Positions 7,547 to 15,741 of a stretch of DNA of 64,000 bases are shown here, one piece after another. The number at the start of each line of letters is the position of its first letter. Positions within the stretch are counted from its first letter, which is position 1. Source of the stretch: Prosthecobacter gellanilyticus (lineage in GTDB: Bacteria > Verrucomicrobiota > Verrucomicrobiia > Verrucomicrobiales > Verrucomicrobiaceae); assembly GCF_007992435.1 (NCBI RefSeq), contig NZ_BKAG01000002.1, positions 248,001-312,000 on the forward strand, written 5' to 3'. The translations under genes and the position numbers were made by a program. The notes below the pieces were generated by a model that saw only the letters and a program-made list of their open reading frames with translations, made no database searches and had not been told where the DNA came from.

Positions 7547-9639
7547 TCACCCATCGGCTTGCGGATCTGCCAGTTCTTTTCGGGGATGCCGAGCAGCTTC
7601 ACCACTCCCGCTGGATAGGCCCAGGCCTTCTCATCCGCGCTGTAGATGATCACGCGGGTCTTCTCGGCAGCCAGCGCGGCAGCCTGTGGGATGTCGAGAT
7701 ACTTCAGCACGTTCAGATAAGCAGGTCCCTCCATGTGGCTGACAGGCAGGTCATGCAGGTCGATGCGGGTGATCTTGTCCTCAAAGAGCGAGGCGTAGAG
7801 CGCATTCGCGGCCATGTCTCGTTGTGCCTGGATCCACAAAGGTTTCTCCTCGAGTCCGCTGATCTGTCGCGCCGCCTGCACTGCGCGGCGGATGTCCCAG
7901 GCACGCATGGAGTCTGCTGTCTGGCCTAACAAATAGAAGCGACGAAGGCGCTGGGTCTGCGCCTTCTCACTGCCGCTCCACTCCGTGGGACCGACACCGC
8001 GCGGGGCGATGTAGGCCATGCCCCACTTGAAGCTCTCAAACATCTTCTTCTCGCTCTCGAAGGCTTTGTCGTCGGCCTTGATGTCCGGAAACACCTCCAG
8101 GTGCTTGCCAAAGCGTGAGTGATACGTGCTGCAGAAATGATCCCAGCCTTCCGCATCCAGCACATTCAGCGCCACCAGCTCCAGATCGGAGACCCGCAAA
8201 CCTGCGCGATGAGCCAGATGCAGTCTGAGACGCATGCCAGGTTCTGATTCGAAATCATAAGCAGTGAACTCGATGCCATCACGCTCGCTGCGGCCCTCTT
8301 TGACCACCTGGATGCTGGGCGCGTCCTTCGGCCAGCCGGCCAGCACCTTGTCCTTCAGCGCCGTCATCCACGCATCGCGCTGCTGGTTCCAGTCACCTTG
8401 GGAAGCAGGCACTTCGGGTGCTTTTGCCTGGGGGACAAAGGTCTGGTCGATCGTGGTGTTCTTCTCGTCCTTCGGCAGCTCTTTGAAGACCTGAAGTTGC
8501 TCGGGCTCGAGCTGTTTCTTCGCGCCTTCATCCAGCACGGCCATTGAATCCGCGTCTTTGAGATGACGCTCGAACCAGTGGAAGGCACCCACGTTCAGCG
8601 GTTGCAGATCCTTGTGCGGACCTTCAGCCACCTGCAGGCCGAGCTTGCTGTCCGCGCCGAGCAGCGAGTAGATGCGGCGCACATTTTGGAAGATGCTGAA
8701 GACACCGTTGATGGGGAAGATGTCATCTTTGTCCGTGTTGCAGATGAGCAGCGGCCTCGGCGCCACCAAAGCCACGAGACGATCATAGTCCCAGCGATAC
8801 GTGTTCACGTAAAACATGCAGTCGCAGTGTCCTTCCACACAGCCATCAGCCACATGGTTGCGCATGTTCGTCACGCCTGCGGTGGGCGCGGCGGCCTTGA
8901 TGCGCTCATCCAGCGCCGCCACCCACCAGGAGTAGGCGCCACCGCCGCTGCGCCCCGTGACGCCGAAGCGTGTCTTGTCCACCTCCGGCCGGGTTTCCAG
9001 ATAGTCCAGGCCGCGGATGCCTGCCCAGGCCTCCAAGCCCGCAGGCGTGTAGCCGCGTGAGATCCACCACCAGCGGCCTTTGCTGTAGGTGCCATGATGC
9101 TCGCCACGGATCTCGCCGAGCTGCACGGTATCAATGATCAGGCAGACATAACCATGTTTGGCAAACCAGATGCCGTGCTGATGGTAACCTGTTTTGTTGC
9201 CATAGCTCACGCCGTCCTTCACCACATTCGCATGGCCGCAGACATACAGGATGGCCGGCAGCGGCTTGTCCACCTTCTCAGGCAGGTAGAGGTTCGAAGT
9301 CACATACAAACCCGGCACCGCTTGGTAATGCATCTTCTCCACGCGCCAGCCTTCACCCGACAGCTCTCCTGTTTTGGTGGCCTCGAGAGGCGTGCGCGCA
9401 GGCATGGGATCCAGGCCCAGCATCTCCGCGAGCTGGCGGCGATACTCCGGTGCCTTCGCCTTCCAGTCATCCGCGCTCTGGATGTCCTTCAGCCCGCCGT
9501 TCATTTCGATCTCATTCACCTGCCGCTCCCAGTAGTTCTGCAGCATCCGGTTTCCTGGCGTGTCAGGCGTCTTCTCCGGAAAACGGGCCGCATGCAGGGC
9601 AGGGGAGAGAAAAAGGGCAGCGAGGAGGATCGGACGCAT
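7543..9639 (-). CDS. Large secreted alpha/beta hydrolase (acetyl-xylan-esterase-like)
   Basis: 698 residues from the ATG at 9637-9639, chosen because a clear signal peptide follows (MRPILLAALFLSPALHAARF). The first half is an alpha/beta hydrolase: ILYVCGHANVVKDG, then the nucleophile elbow GRSGGG (FGVTGRSGGGAYSWW), then CNTDKDDIFP with the likely acid and GPHKDLQ with a likely His. The family includes acetyl xylan esterases and related carbohydrate esterases of Planctomycetes and Verrucomicrobia. The second half (about 430-698) is a further region rich in Trp and Arg that I cannot assign. It is the first gene of a pair with prmA; exact substrate unknown. Confidence 0.75.
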   Translation of the reverse strand: MRPILLAALFLSPALHAARFPEKTPDTPGNRMLQNYWERQVNEIEMNGGLKDIQSADDWKAKAPEYRRQLAEMLGLDPMPARTPLEATKTGELSGEGWRVEKMHYQAVPGLYVTSNLYLPEKVDKPLPAILYVCGHANVVKDGVSYGNKTGYHQHGIWFAKHGYVCLIIDTVQLGEIRGEHHGTYSKGRWWWISRGYTPAGLEAWAGIRGLDYLETRPEVDKTRFGVTGRSGGGAYSWWVAALDERIKAAAPTAGVTNMRNHVADGCVEGHCDCMFYVNTYRWDYDRLVALVAPRPLLICNTDKDDIFPINGVFSIFQNVRRIYSLLGADSKLGLQVAEGPHKDLQPLNVGAFHWFERHLKDADSMAVLDEGAKKQLEPEQLQVFKELPKDEKNTTIDQTFVPQAKAPEVPASQGDWNQQRDAWMTALKDKVLAGWPKDAPSIQVVKEGRSERDGIEFTAYDFESEPGMRLRLHLAHRAGLRVSDLELVALNVLDAEGWDHFCSTYHSRFGKHLEVFPDIKADDKAFESEKKMFESFKWGMAYIAPRGVGPTEWSGSEKAQTQRLRRFYLLGQTADSMRAWDIRRAVQAARQISGLEEKPLWIQAQRDMAANALYASLFEDKITRIDLHDLPVSHMEGPAYLNVLKYLDIPQAAALAAEKTRVIIYSADEKAWAYPAGVVKLLGIPEKNWQIRKPMGE

Positions 9640-9701
9640 GGGCTTCTGGATACGAGGGCTAAATCTAGGTTCTTTGCGGGGAGGTCGCGTCGAAGAGTTT
9701 T

Positions 9702-9784
9702 GAACCACTAATGGACACGAACGAACACGAATGTCTGGAACCTTCACTTCTAAGCCATCAGTGCTCATCAGTGCCTATAAGTGG
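9702..9784. repeat. Two degenerate decamer arrays
   Basis: Array one is GAACCACTAA (9702-9711), TGGACACGAA (9712-9721), CGAACACGAA (9722-9731). Array two is CCATCAGTGC (9755-9764), TCATCAGTGC (9765-9774), CTATAAGTGG (9775-9784). Each has an exact 10-base period with partial conservation inside the unit. They sit in the divergent gap between the hydrolase and thrH. Similar dispersed repeats occur in Verrucomicrobia and other phyla, from memory. Confidence 0.6.
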
Positions 9785-9807
9785 TAAAAAATCTGTCTGG
9801 CGAGGCC

Positions 9808-9838
9808 AACCTCGAACCTTGAACTGGGAACCGTGAAC
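9808..9838. repeat. Heptamer array (GTTCNNN family, inverted)
   Basis: The units end in GAAC at 7-base steps: CTCGAAC (9811-9817), CTTGAAC (9818-9824), TGGGAAC (9825-9831), CGTGAAC (9832-9838), preceded by AAC. Read on the other strand these are GTTC plus three variable bases, the same design as the array at 14453-14497. It ends 40 bases before thrH. Confidence 0.6.
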
Positions 9839-9878
9839 TTGCACCCTCGCTCCTTCACGCTAGGGAAGGCTCTCCCCC

Positions 9879-10490
9879 ATGTCCCAGCAAACCATCGTCA
9901 CCCTCGACCTCGAAGGCGTCCTCGTGCCTGAAATCTGGATCGCCTTTGCCGAAAAGACCGGCATCCCGGAACTCCGCCGCACCACCCGTGACGAGCCGGA
10001 CTATGACGTGCTCATGAAAGGCCGCCTGAAAATCCTGGACGAGCACGGCCTGAAGCTGCCGGACATCCAGGATGTCATCGCCACACTCTCCCCCATGGAA
10101 GGTGCCAAGGCTTTCCTCGATGAACTGCGCTCCCTGACGCAGGTCATCATTTTGAGTGATACCTTTGAGGAGTTTGCCCAGCCGCTCATGCGCCAGCTCG
10201 GCTGGCCCACCATCTTCTGCCATAAGCTGGATGTCGACTCCACGGGTCGCATCGTGAACTACACCCTGCGTCAGTCGAACCAGAAGCAGCATGCGGTGAA
10301 TGCCTTTCGCGGGCTGAACTACAAGGTGATCGCCGCCGGTGACAGCTACAATGACACCCACATGCTGATCGCGGCAAACAAGGGATTCTTCTTCCACGCC
10401 CCGGAGAGCATCAAATCGGAGTTCCCGCAGTTCACCGGCTTTGACCAATATGCGGATCTGCTGGCCGCTGTGAAGACTGAGCTGATCTGA
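9879..10490 (+). CDS. thrH: Bifunctional phosphoserine phosphatase/homoserine phosphotransferase
   Basis: 203 residues, the usual ThrH length. It is an HAD-superfamily enzyme with the ThrH variant of motif I, LDLEGVLVPEIW (Asp10, Glu12, where most HADs have DxD). Ser in IILSDTFEEF is motif II and AAGDSYNDTHML carries motif IV. ThrH dephosphorylates phosphoserine and can transfer phosphate to homoserine, linking serine and threonine synthesis. It is followed by purU 47 bases downstream on the same strand, so the two may share a transcript. Confidence 0.93.
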   Translation: MSQQTIVTLDLEGVLVPEIWIAFAEKTGIPELRRTTRDEPDYDVLMKGRLKILDEHGLKLPDIQDVIATLSPMEGAKAFLDELRSLTQVIILSDTFEEFAQPLMRQLGWPTIFCHKLDVDSTGRIVNYTLRQSNQKQHAVNAFRGLNYKVIAAGDSYNDTHMLIAANKGFFFHAPESIKSEFPQFTGFDQYADLLAAVKTELI

Positions 10491-10537
10491 GTGACCCAAG
10501 CTGCACCGAGGTTCGTTTATCAGAGGTTCCCATCATC

Positions 10538-11392
10538 ATGACAGACACCGCCACGCTTCTCATCCACTGCCCGGACCGGCCGGGGCTGGTTCATGATGTC
10601 ACGGGATTCATCTTCTCGCATCGCGGGAACATCATCGACCTCCAGCAGCACATCGATCCGGAGGCAGATGCCTTCTTCATGCGTCTGGAGTGGAGCCTGG
10701 AGAACTTCACTCTGGAGAAGTCAGAGATCTACGACCGACTCCAGCCCATGGCACGCCGCCATGAGATGCAGATGCGCCTGCACTTCGCCAGCCAGCGCAA
10801 GCGCATCGCCCTCTTCGTGACGAAGGAGAACCACTGCCTCTACGACCTTCTGGCTCGTCATGAGGCCGGTGACCTGCCGGTGGACATTCCGCTCATCGTG
10901 GCGAACCACGAGACCCTGCGTCCCGCCGCCGAGCGCTTCGGCATCCCGTTTTACCATTTCCCGATCACGAAGGATAACAAGGCTGCCCAAGAAGCCGAGC
11001 AGATCGAGCTGTTGAAGCGCGAGAAGATCGACACTGTCGTTCTTGCCCGCTACATGCAGATCATCAGCCCGGCGATGATTGAGGCTTTCCCTAACCAAAT
11101 CCTCAACATCCATCACAGCTTCCTCCCGGCCTTTGTGGGTGCCAAGCCCTACCATCAGGCCCACGTGCGCGGGGTGAAGATCATCGGCGCCACTAGCCAC
11201 TATGTGACCGCCGACCTTGATGAAGGTCCGATCATCCATCAGGACGTCATGCGCGTCAGCCATGAGGACAGCGTGCTGGACCTCGTCCGCCTCGGCCGCG
11301 ATCTTGAGAAGACTGTCCTCGCCAAGGCCCTCTGGTGGCACGTCCGTGACCAGGTGCTAGTCTATCGGAACAAGACGGTGGTGTTTGATTGA
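10538..11392 (+). CDS. purU: Formyltetrahydrofolate deformylase
   Basis: 284 residues, close to the E. coli length. An N-terminal ACT domain (about 5-80: LLIHCPDRPGLVHDVTGFI) is followed by the formyltransferase fold. The catalytic triad is visible as Asn190, His192 (NIHHSFLP) and Asp228 (VTADLDEGPIIH). The enzyme hydrolyses 10-formyl-THF to THF and formate, supplying formate for purine synthesis and balancing one-carbon pools. The ACT domain is the likely glycine/methionine sensor. It follows thrH, a serine-pathway gene, which makes sense because serine feeds one-carbon metabolism. Confidence 0.95.
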   Translation: MTDTATLLIHCPDRPGLVHDVTGFIFSHRGNIIDLQQHIDPEADAFFMRLEWSLENFTLEKSEIYDRLQPMARRHEMQMRLHFASQRKRIALFVTKENHCLYDLLARHEAGDLPVDIPLIVANHETLRPAAERFGIPFYHFPITKDNKAAQEAEQIELLKREKIDTVVLARYMQIISPAMIEAFPNQILNIHHSFLPAFVGAKPYHQAHVRGVKIIGATSHYVTADLDEGPIIHQDVMRVSHEDSVLDLVRLGRDLEKTVLAKALWWHVRDQVLVYRNKTVVFD

Positions 11393-11404
11393 TCCGGTCG
11401 TAGG

Positions 11405-11422
11405 CGCACTTGCCAAAGTGCG
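11405..11422. terminator. Hairpin between convergent genes
   Basis: CGCACTT (11405-11411)/AAGTGCG (11416-11422) form a 7-bp stem with loop GCCA, between purU and the convergent SUKH-like gene. There is no T run, so a bidirectional or factor-assisted terminator is possible. Confidence 0.35.
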
Positions 11423-11476
11423 GAAGGGAGTCTCCTGAGCATCGCACCTTTCCGGTCCCAGGCCGATGGATGTTGG

Positions 11477-12040
11477 TCAATCAATCAGCATGCGCACCTG
11501 TAACGGCAAGAAAGCCGATGGCTCGGCTGCTCGCGGGTCGAAGGCCTGAACATGCTCGACAAAGTCTTCATGGGGCTTTGTGTGCACGACCAATAGTGCC
11601 TCGGCAAGGGTGGCGATGTTTGATGAAACGAACTTGCGAGTCTGGAAACGATTCTCGTGATCAAGCGCTACGATCTCCCCATCGCGGCTAGAGTCCAAAC
11701 ACAAGGGATCTCCGGCTCCGTCAAAGCCCAGAATATAAAATGGAGCTAGGCGCGACAGGTCGGAGGGCGGAAACTGTTGGGCGCCGTAGTACTGAACAAG
11801 CGGGATCGGGCCTCGTGTGATGGCCTCAAAGGAAAGGAATGGCGCGCAACTCCATGGTAATCCTGCCTCGACTAGAAAGTGAGCAGCGTCGGAAGGGAAG
11901 GCTGGGACGGTTAGAAGCGCTGGTGGCGCATTGACGAGTCGAAGATCGTCCGCGATTTCAGGCACTCCAGCAGCAGTCGCTTCGGCGCGTTCTTGGGTCA
12001 CCACAGCGTCCCATCGGGTGATGAAGTTGTTCGCTGTCAT
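11477..12040 (-). CDS. SUKH/SMI1-KNR4-like protein
   Basis: 187 residues, no signal peptide. The middle and C-terminus read like the SUKH superfamily: PFYILGFDGAGDPLCLDSSRDGEIVALDHENRF followed by VSSNIATLAEALL, which is the typical beta-strand/acidic-turn pattern before the last helix. Many SUKH proteins are immunity proteins against contact-dependent or polymorphic toxins; others are stand-alone regulators. No toxin gene is nearby, so it is an orphan here. It lies 11 bases downstream of opgG on the same strand. Confidence 0.55.
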   Translation of the reverse strand: MTANNFITRWDAVVTQERAEATAAGVPEIADDLRLVNAPPALLTVPAFPSDAAHFLVEAGLPWSCAPFLSFEAITRGPIPLVQYYGAQQFPPSDLSRLAPFYILGFDGAGDPLCLDSSRDGEIVALDHENRFQTRKFVSSNIATLAEALLVVHTKPHEDFVEHVQAFDPRAAEPSAFLPLQVRMLID

Positions 12041-12051
12041 GACATTCTAGA

Positions 12052-13584
12052 TCACCTCCTCCACTGATACATCCAGCGCTCCGAAATAGCCTTGTCGCCA
12101 TCCTTCAAGTCGCAGGTCATTTCGATGAGGTTGGTCTTCTCAGGCACATCGATCTTGAAGAAGGCACGCCAGCCCTTGGTTTCGTGATTGTACATCACTC
12201 GCTTATCGAGCACCTTTGCGTCGCCGTTGCTGATGATGACTTCGATGTCCGGCACCCAGTCGGCAGGCTTGTCTGGAGCCAGGGCACCCTTGGAGAAGTC
12301 CACCACATAGAGGTGGTCGTCACTGTCCATCACGAAGCCGCGACGGGTGGAGATGACCTTGCCCAGCAGGCCGGGGAGATGCTCCTCCAGCCAGGCAAGA
12401 CGATACTCGACCTTCAGAGGCTCCTGCGGGGTCGCTGGGAGTTCGGCAGGCTTCCACATGGCCACGATGTTGTCCCAGGTTTCCTCACCCGTGGAGAGTT
12501 CGACCAGCACCACGCTGCCTTTGCCAAAGCCGGTGCGCGGCTCCACCCACACGGCTGGACGGCGATGATACACGGCTTCCAGGTCCTGGAAGTTGTTGAA
12601 GTCACGATCACGCTCCGCGAGGCCGAAACCCTTGAGCTTGTCGGTCTCCAGGATGCTCAGGCGCAGGTCGCGGCTGACATCCAGCGGACGCCAGATGGCC
12701 GGGCCGCCTTCGATCTCGATCTGCAGACCATCACTGTCATGCACCTCGGGGCGGAAGTCATAGGGCTTCGGATGGCTGTTCTCACCAAACCAGAACATGC
12801 TGGAGAAGGGGGCAATGCCGAGCATCTCCACCTTGTTGCGCAGATGCAGGGTCGCCTTGATCAGCGTCTCCGTGGTCTTGCCGGGCATGACATCAAACTG
12901 ATAGGCACCCGTGATGCTTGGACCATTCAGCAGGGCCAGGATCTTGAAGAACTTGTCGCCAGGCTTCGGCGGCTGGAACCAGAAGTGGGTGAAGTCCGGG
13001 AACTCCTCCGGCTTTCCGCCGATGGTGTTCACGGCCACGCCGCGAGCACTGATGCCGTAACCCAGCTCCGTGGTCACCGCGCGGAAGTAGCTCGCGCCCA
13101 TGAAGACCATGAATTCAAAAGGCTTCTTCATCATGGAGTCCGGAGCCAGCACACGGAAGCCCGCATAACCCGCCGGCGGGGTGAGCTTCTCCGGCACTGG
13201 CAGATCCTGGTAGTCGAAGAACTTTTGGTCGAAAGGCACTCCTGCGGATTTGTCCACGCCTGTGGAGAAGAACTGCACCGGCTTCTTGAACATCCAGCCT
13301 GGATGGAAGAACTCGAGGCGATAGACATCGCCCAGATCCGCGAAGAGCGCCTTTTCGCGCAGGAAGCGGATCTTGCGATGCCCGTCATACTTCAGGCCTT
13401 CAAAGAAGGGATCGAGCTTCTGGTTCGGCGCTTCATAAGGCTTCAGCGCCAGTTGGGCGGCCAGCTTTTCCAGCGAGGCAAAATCAGTGACCTGCTCATG
13501 CGTGATCTCCTGGGCGGTGGTGGGAAGCTGCCAGAGGGCGCTAAGACACAGGGCGAGGGACGCGGAAAGGCGCGGTGAGATCAT
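12052..13584 (-). CDS. opgG: Periplasmic glucan biosynthesis protein, MdoG/OpgG family
   Basis: 510 residues from the ATG at 13582-13584, selected because it begins a signal peptide (MISPRLSASLALCLSALWQLPTTAQ). The body matches the MdoG domain: ITHEQVTDFASLEKLAAQLA near the start, FFHPGWMFKKPVQ, GFRVLAPDSM, FMVFMGASYFRA, SSMFWFGENSHPKPYDFRPEVHDSDGL, and WVEPRTGFGKGSVVLVELSTGEETWDNIVAMWKP. OpgG acts in the periplasm in making osmoregulated periplasmic glucans. Its usual partner, the OpgH glucosyltransferase, is not next to it. Length and motifs are close to proteobacterial OpgG/OpgD. Confidence 0.92.
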   Translation of the reverse strand: MISPRLSASLALCLSALWQLPTTAQEITHEQVTDFASLEKLAAQLALKPYEAPNQKLDPFFEGLKYDGHRKIRFLREKALFADLGDVYRLEFFHPGWMFKKPVQFFSTGVDKSAGVPFDQKFFDYQDLPVPEKLTPPAGYAGFRVLAPDSMMKKPFEFMVFMGASYFRAVTTELGYGISARGVAVNTIGGKPEEFPDFTHFWFQPPKPGDKFFKILALLNGPSITGAYQFDVMPGKTTETLIKATLHLRNKVEMLGIAPFSSMFWFGENSHPKPYDFRPEVHDSDGLQIEIEGGPAIWRPLDVSRDLRLSILETDKLKGFGLAERDRDFNNFQDLEAVYHRRPAVWVEPRTGFGKGSVVLVELSTGEETWDNIVAMWKPAELPATPQEPLKVEYRLAWLEEHLPGLLGKVISTRRGFVMDSDDHLYVVDFSKGALAPDKPADWVPDIEVIISNGDAKVLDKRVMYNHETKGWRAFFKIDVPEKTNLIEMTCDLKDGDKAISERWMYQWRR

Positions 13585-13636
13585 GCAGGGGGAGGGGATT
13601 TCGGGAGGCTGTAGAATGCTCTCAGCCTCCAGACAG

Positions 13637-14425
13637 TCAACCCGCACGGCGATGATCTGCACCATGAACTTCGTCCGAATGAGAGGCGGGTAATTTCGAA
13701 TCCAGCTTAACCAGTTCCTCGTCCAGACGTTCCTGGTAGCGTTCCCAGGCCTGCAGGCAGCGCTGCCGGAAGTCCCCAGGCTTCAAGCCGAGGGCCCGGA
13801 ATGTGTGGCGATGATCCCAGGCCACGACGGTGCAGGTGATGGCATGGATGGCCTGAAATTGGGCCTTCCAGAGCCAGCGCCCCAGTGGATTGAAGGTGGC
13901 CACCCGCTCGCTCAGGAAGTCGCGCTGGAAGGTGAGGTGCTTCATCTCGTCCCGCAGCAGCTTGTGTGACACCTTCTTCACCACCGGATCCTCACAGCGC
14001 AGATACAGCGTGCCAAAGAACACCTCGGCGATCAGTTCCGCCGTGAGCAGCACCTGGATGGCGAACTCCAGGTTTACCAGGAAGCGCAGGCGGCGGAAGA
14101 TGGAGTTCGTCCACTGCTTCGTCAGCAAGGTGCCGCGCAGATGCTCCACCGTGCGTGCCAGCAGACGTGAGTGGCTCTGCTCCTCCGCCACGAAGAGATC
14201 AATGGCGCGCTGATAACCGCGGAAGTTCTCCAGCGGCGCCACCTCACGGGCATAGCGCCTCAGCCGCGAGCCGGTGCCCGACTCTCCGAGCTGAAAGGTG
14301 GCGATGGAGGCGACGAGCGGTGCTCGCGCGGACTCCGGTAGTGTGCAGGCTTCCGTGGGGAGTTCCATCTCGTCATTGAGGCGGGTGTTGCGTTCGAAGT
14401 GGGTGATCCAGGCTTGGGTGTTCAT
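13637..14425 (-). CDS. Ferritin-like di-iron protein
   Basis: 262 residues, mainly helical. Metal-ligand motifs of a ferritin-like four-helix bundle are visible: FVAEEQSHSRLL (E-E-x-x-H), AELIAEVFFGTLY (a lone Glu helix) and LLRDEMKHLTFQ (D-E-x-x-H). That spacing fits a di-iron oxidase/oxygenase-type or rubrerythrin-like site. The substrate is unknown. The C-terminus is charged and probably disordered. It lies upstream of opgG on the same strand with a gap of about 50 bases. Confidence 0.65.
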   Translation of the reverse strand: MNTQAWITHFERNTRLNDEMELPTEACTLPESARAPLVASIATFQLGESGTGSRLRRYAREVAPLENFRGYQRAIDLFVAEEQSHSRLLARTVEHLRGTLLTKQWTNSIFRRLRFLVNLEFAIQVLLTAELIAEVFFGTLYLRCEDPVVKKVSHKLLRDEMKHLTFQRDFLSERVATFNPLGRWLWKAQFQAIHAITCTVVAWDHRHTFRALGLKPGDFRQRCLQAWERYQERLDEELVKLDSKLPASHSDEVHGADHRRAG

Positions 14426-14452
14426 GAATGTTGGTTAGGCTAATGTGTTCTT

Positions 14453-14497
14453 GTTCTCTGTTCTCTGTTCGCGGTTCTCAGTTCACTGTTCTCGGTT
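14453..14497. repeat. Heptamer array (GTTCNNN family)
   Basis: Six consecutive units at a strict 7-base step: GTTCTCT, GTTCTCT, GTTCGCG, GTTCTCA, GTTCACT, GTTCTCG, then a partial GTT. The first four bases are invariant and the last three vary. It fills the gap between ispH and the ferritin-like gene. The same family occurs inverted at 9808-9838. Confidence 0.7.
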
Positions 14498-14505
14498 GGA
14501 AAAGT

Positions 14506-15351
14506 TCAGGCTGGCGTCATTTTTCTGAGCCGGTCCATCACAGCGGTCACGGTCTCATCGAGGGTGGACGTCCCAGCCGTGATGCCGACCTCGTGAATGC
14601 CGGTGAACCACTCTTCGCGAAGGTCGTCGGGGGATTCGACCTGATGCGCACGCACGCCGAGGCGCGTGGCCTTCTCCGTGAGCTGGCGCGTGTTGTTGCT
14701 GTTGCGTCCGCCGATGACGATCACCACCTCACACTGATGGCAAAGCACTTCCAGGGCTGTCTGGCGCTGCTTCGTCGGATGGCAGACAGTATCCACAAAG
14801 CGCACTTCGGAACGCGGATGCTGGCGCTTGATGGCGGAGACCAGTTCCAGCACACGATCCAGAGGTTGCGTGGTTTGCGAGATCACACCAAACCTCGCCG
14901 CTGCAGGAATCTGGAGCGTGTCCACCTCTTCAAGCACCACCGTGGCTTCGGGGAAATCTCCCACCAATCCACGCACCTCCACATGCTGCCGCTGACCGAT
15001 GACGATGGGGTGATAGCCCTCCTGCACAAGCGTTGCCAGGGCCTGATGAGCCTTCTTCACCAGAGGGCAGGTGGTGTCCGTGATAGCATGACCCGCACTG
15101 CGCCAGGCTTCGCGTTGTGTGTCCGCCGCACCATGCGCGGTGATGACCACACGCTGAGTGCTGGCTGATTCGGTGGATTCAAGCTGGCCATTGCGCACTC
15201 CCAGAGTCTTGAGATGTGCATCGACGAGCGGATTATGCACGAGCTGGCCGAGGATGGTCACGGGTTCGCGTTTGGCGGCTTCATGCGTGGCGCGCAGGGC
15301 GTCGCGCACGCCGAAGCACATGCCGTGATGTTGAGCGAGATGGAGGTTCAT
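14506..15351 (-). CDS. ispH: 4-hydroxy-3-methylbut-2-enyl diphosphate reductase, divergent
   Basis: 281 residues, a little shorter than E. coli IspH. The three cluster cysteines are present: Cys12 (HHGMCFGVRDA), Cys95 (DTTCPLVKKAH) and Cys189 (DTVCHPTKQRQ). Substrate and catalytic residues also remain: His122 and Glu124 (QRQHVEVRG), the Thr pair of ISQTT, Asn/Ser in GGRNSNNT and Ser in AGTSTLDE. The usual HGVS and GFCAGV motifs are altered (HGAAD, GMCFGV). The enzyme makes IPP and DMAPP in the MEP pathway using a [4Fe-4S] cluster. An ACTTTGT palindrome lies 30 bases upstream, so the winged-helix regulator next door may control it. Confidence 0.88.
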   Translation of the reverse strand: MNLHLAQHHGMCFGVRDALRATHEAAKREPVTILGQLVHNPLVDAHLKTLGVRNGQLESTESASTQRVVITAHGAADTQREAWRSAGHAITDTTCPLVKKAHQALATLVQEGYHPIVIGQRQHVEVRGLVGDFPEATVVLEEVDTLQIPAAARFGVISQTTQPLDRVLELVSAIKRQHPRSEVRFVDTVCHPTKQRQTALEVLCHQCEVVIVIGGRNSNNTRQLTEKATRLGVRAHQVESPDDLREEWFTGIHEVGITAGTSTLDETVTAVMDRLRKMTPA

Positions 15352-15380
15352 GGGATGTTGGTTGTTGTTGGGGTGATTTA

Positions 15381-15397
15381 ACTTTGTGTGACAAAGT
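15381..15397. promoter_or_regulatory. Operator-like palindrome upstream of ispH
   Basis: ACTTTGTGTGACAAAGT is an imperfect 17-bp palindrome with half-sites ACTTTGT/ACAAAGT. The same element occurs twice in the promoter of the winged-helix operon at 16396-16412 and 16430-16446. Confidence 0.6.
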
Positions 15398-15435
15398 GAG
15401 TGGGCATGGTGATGCGCAAATGCAGAGAGACGACT

Positions 15436-15741
15436 CTAGGCGTCGGGCTTGATGGACTTCACGATGGACTCGAGAAGGTCGATGTAGTTCTTGAAGGCTT
15501 TTTTGCCGGCAGCGGTGAGCTTGTAAGTGGTGCGCGGACGGTTGCCGCTCTCATCACGATCCTCTTTGACGAACTCGGCCGCGGTCAGCGTGCGTAGATG
15601 CGTGATGAGATTGCCATCGCTCATGCCCAGCTCGGCCTTCATCTCCTGAAACGACCACTCTCCACGACTGGCCAGCAGCGTCATGATAGACAGCCGCGCC
15701 TTCTCGTGGATCGTTTTGTCGATCTGGTCGAAGTCGATCAT
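15436..15741 (-). CDS. Winged-helix transcriptional regulator
   Basis: 101 residues. A compact winged-helix domain covers most of the protein: KARLSIMTLLASRGEWSFQEMKAELGMSDGNLITHLRTL is the helix-turn-helix, followed by the wing RDESGNRPRTTYKLTAAGKKAF. It resembles the MarR/PadR-type small regulators often paired with a membrane protein. Its ATG overlaps the stop of the membrane gene (ATGA), so the two are translationally coupled. Two palindromes in the operon promoter and one before ispH are its probable binding sites, implying autoregulation. Confidence 0.85.
   Translation of the reverse strand: MIDFDQIDKTIHEKARLSIMTLLASRGEWSFQEMKAELGMSDGNLITHLRTLTAAEFVKEDRDESGNRPRTTYKLTAAGKKAFKNYIDLLESIVKSIKPDA

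Noticed and set aside
9702..9838. CRISPR array
   Set aside because: Units are only 7 or 10 bases long with no spacer of constant length and no cas genes.
12184..13578. 464-codon plus-strand open frame
   Set aside because: It is antisense to opgG, which has clear family motifs; the plus-strand protein is low-complexity and His/Arg-rich, typical of a shadow frame.
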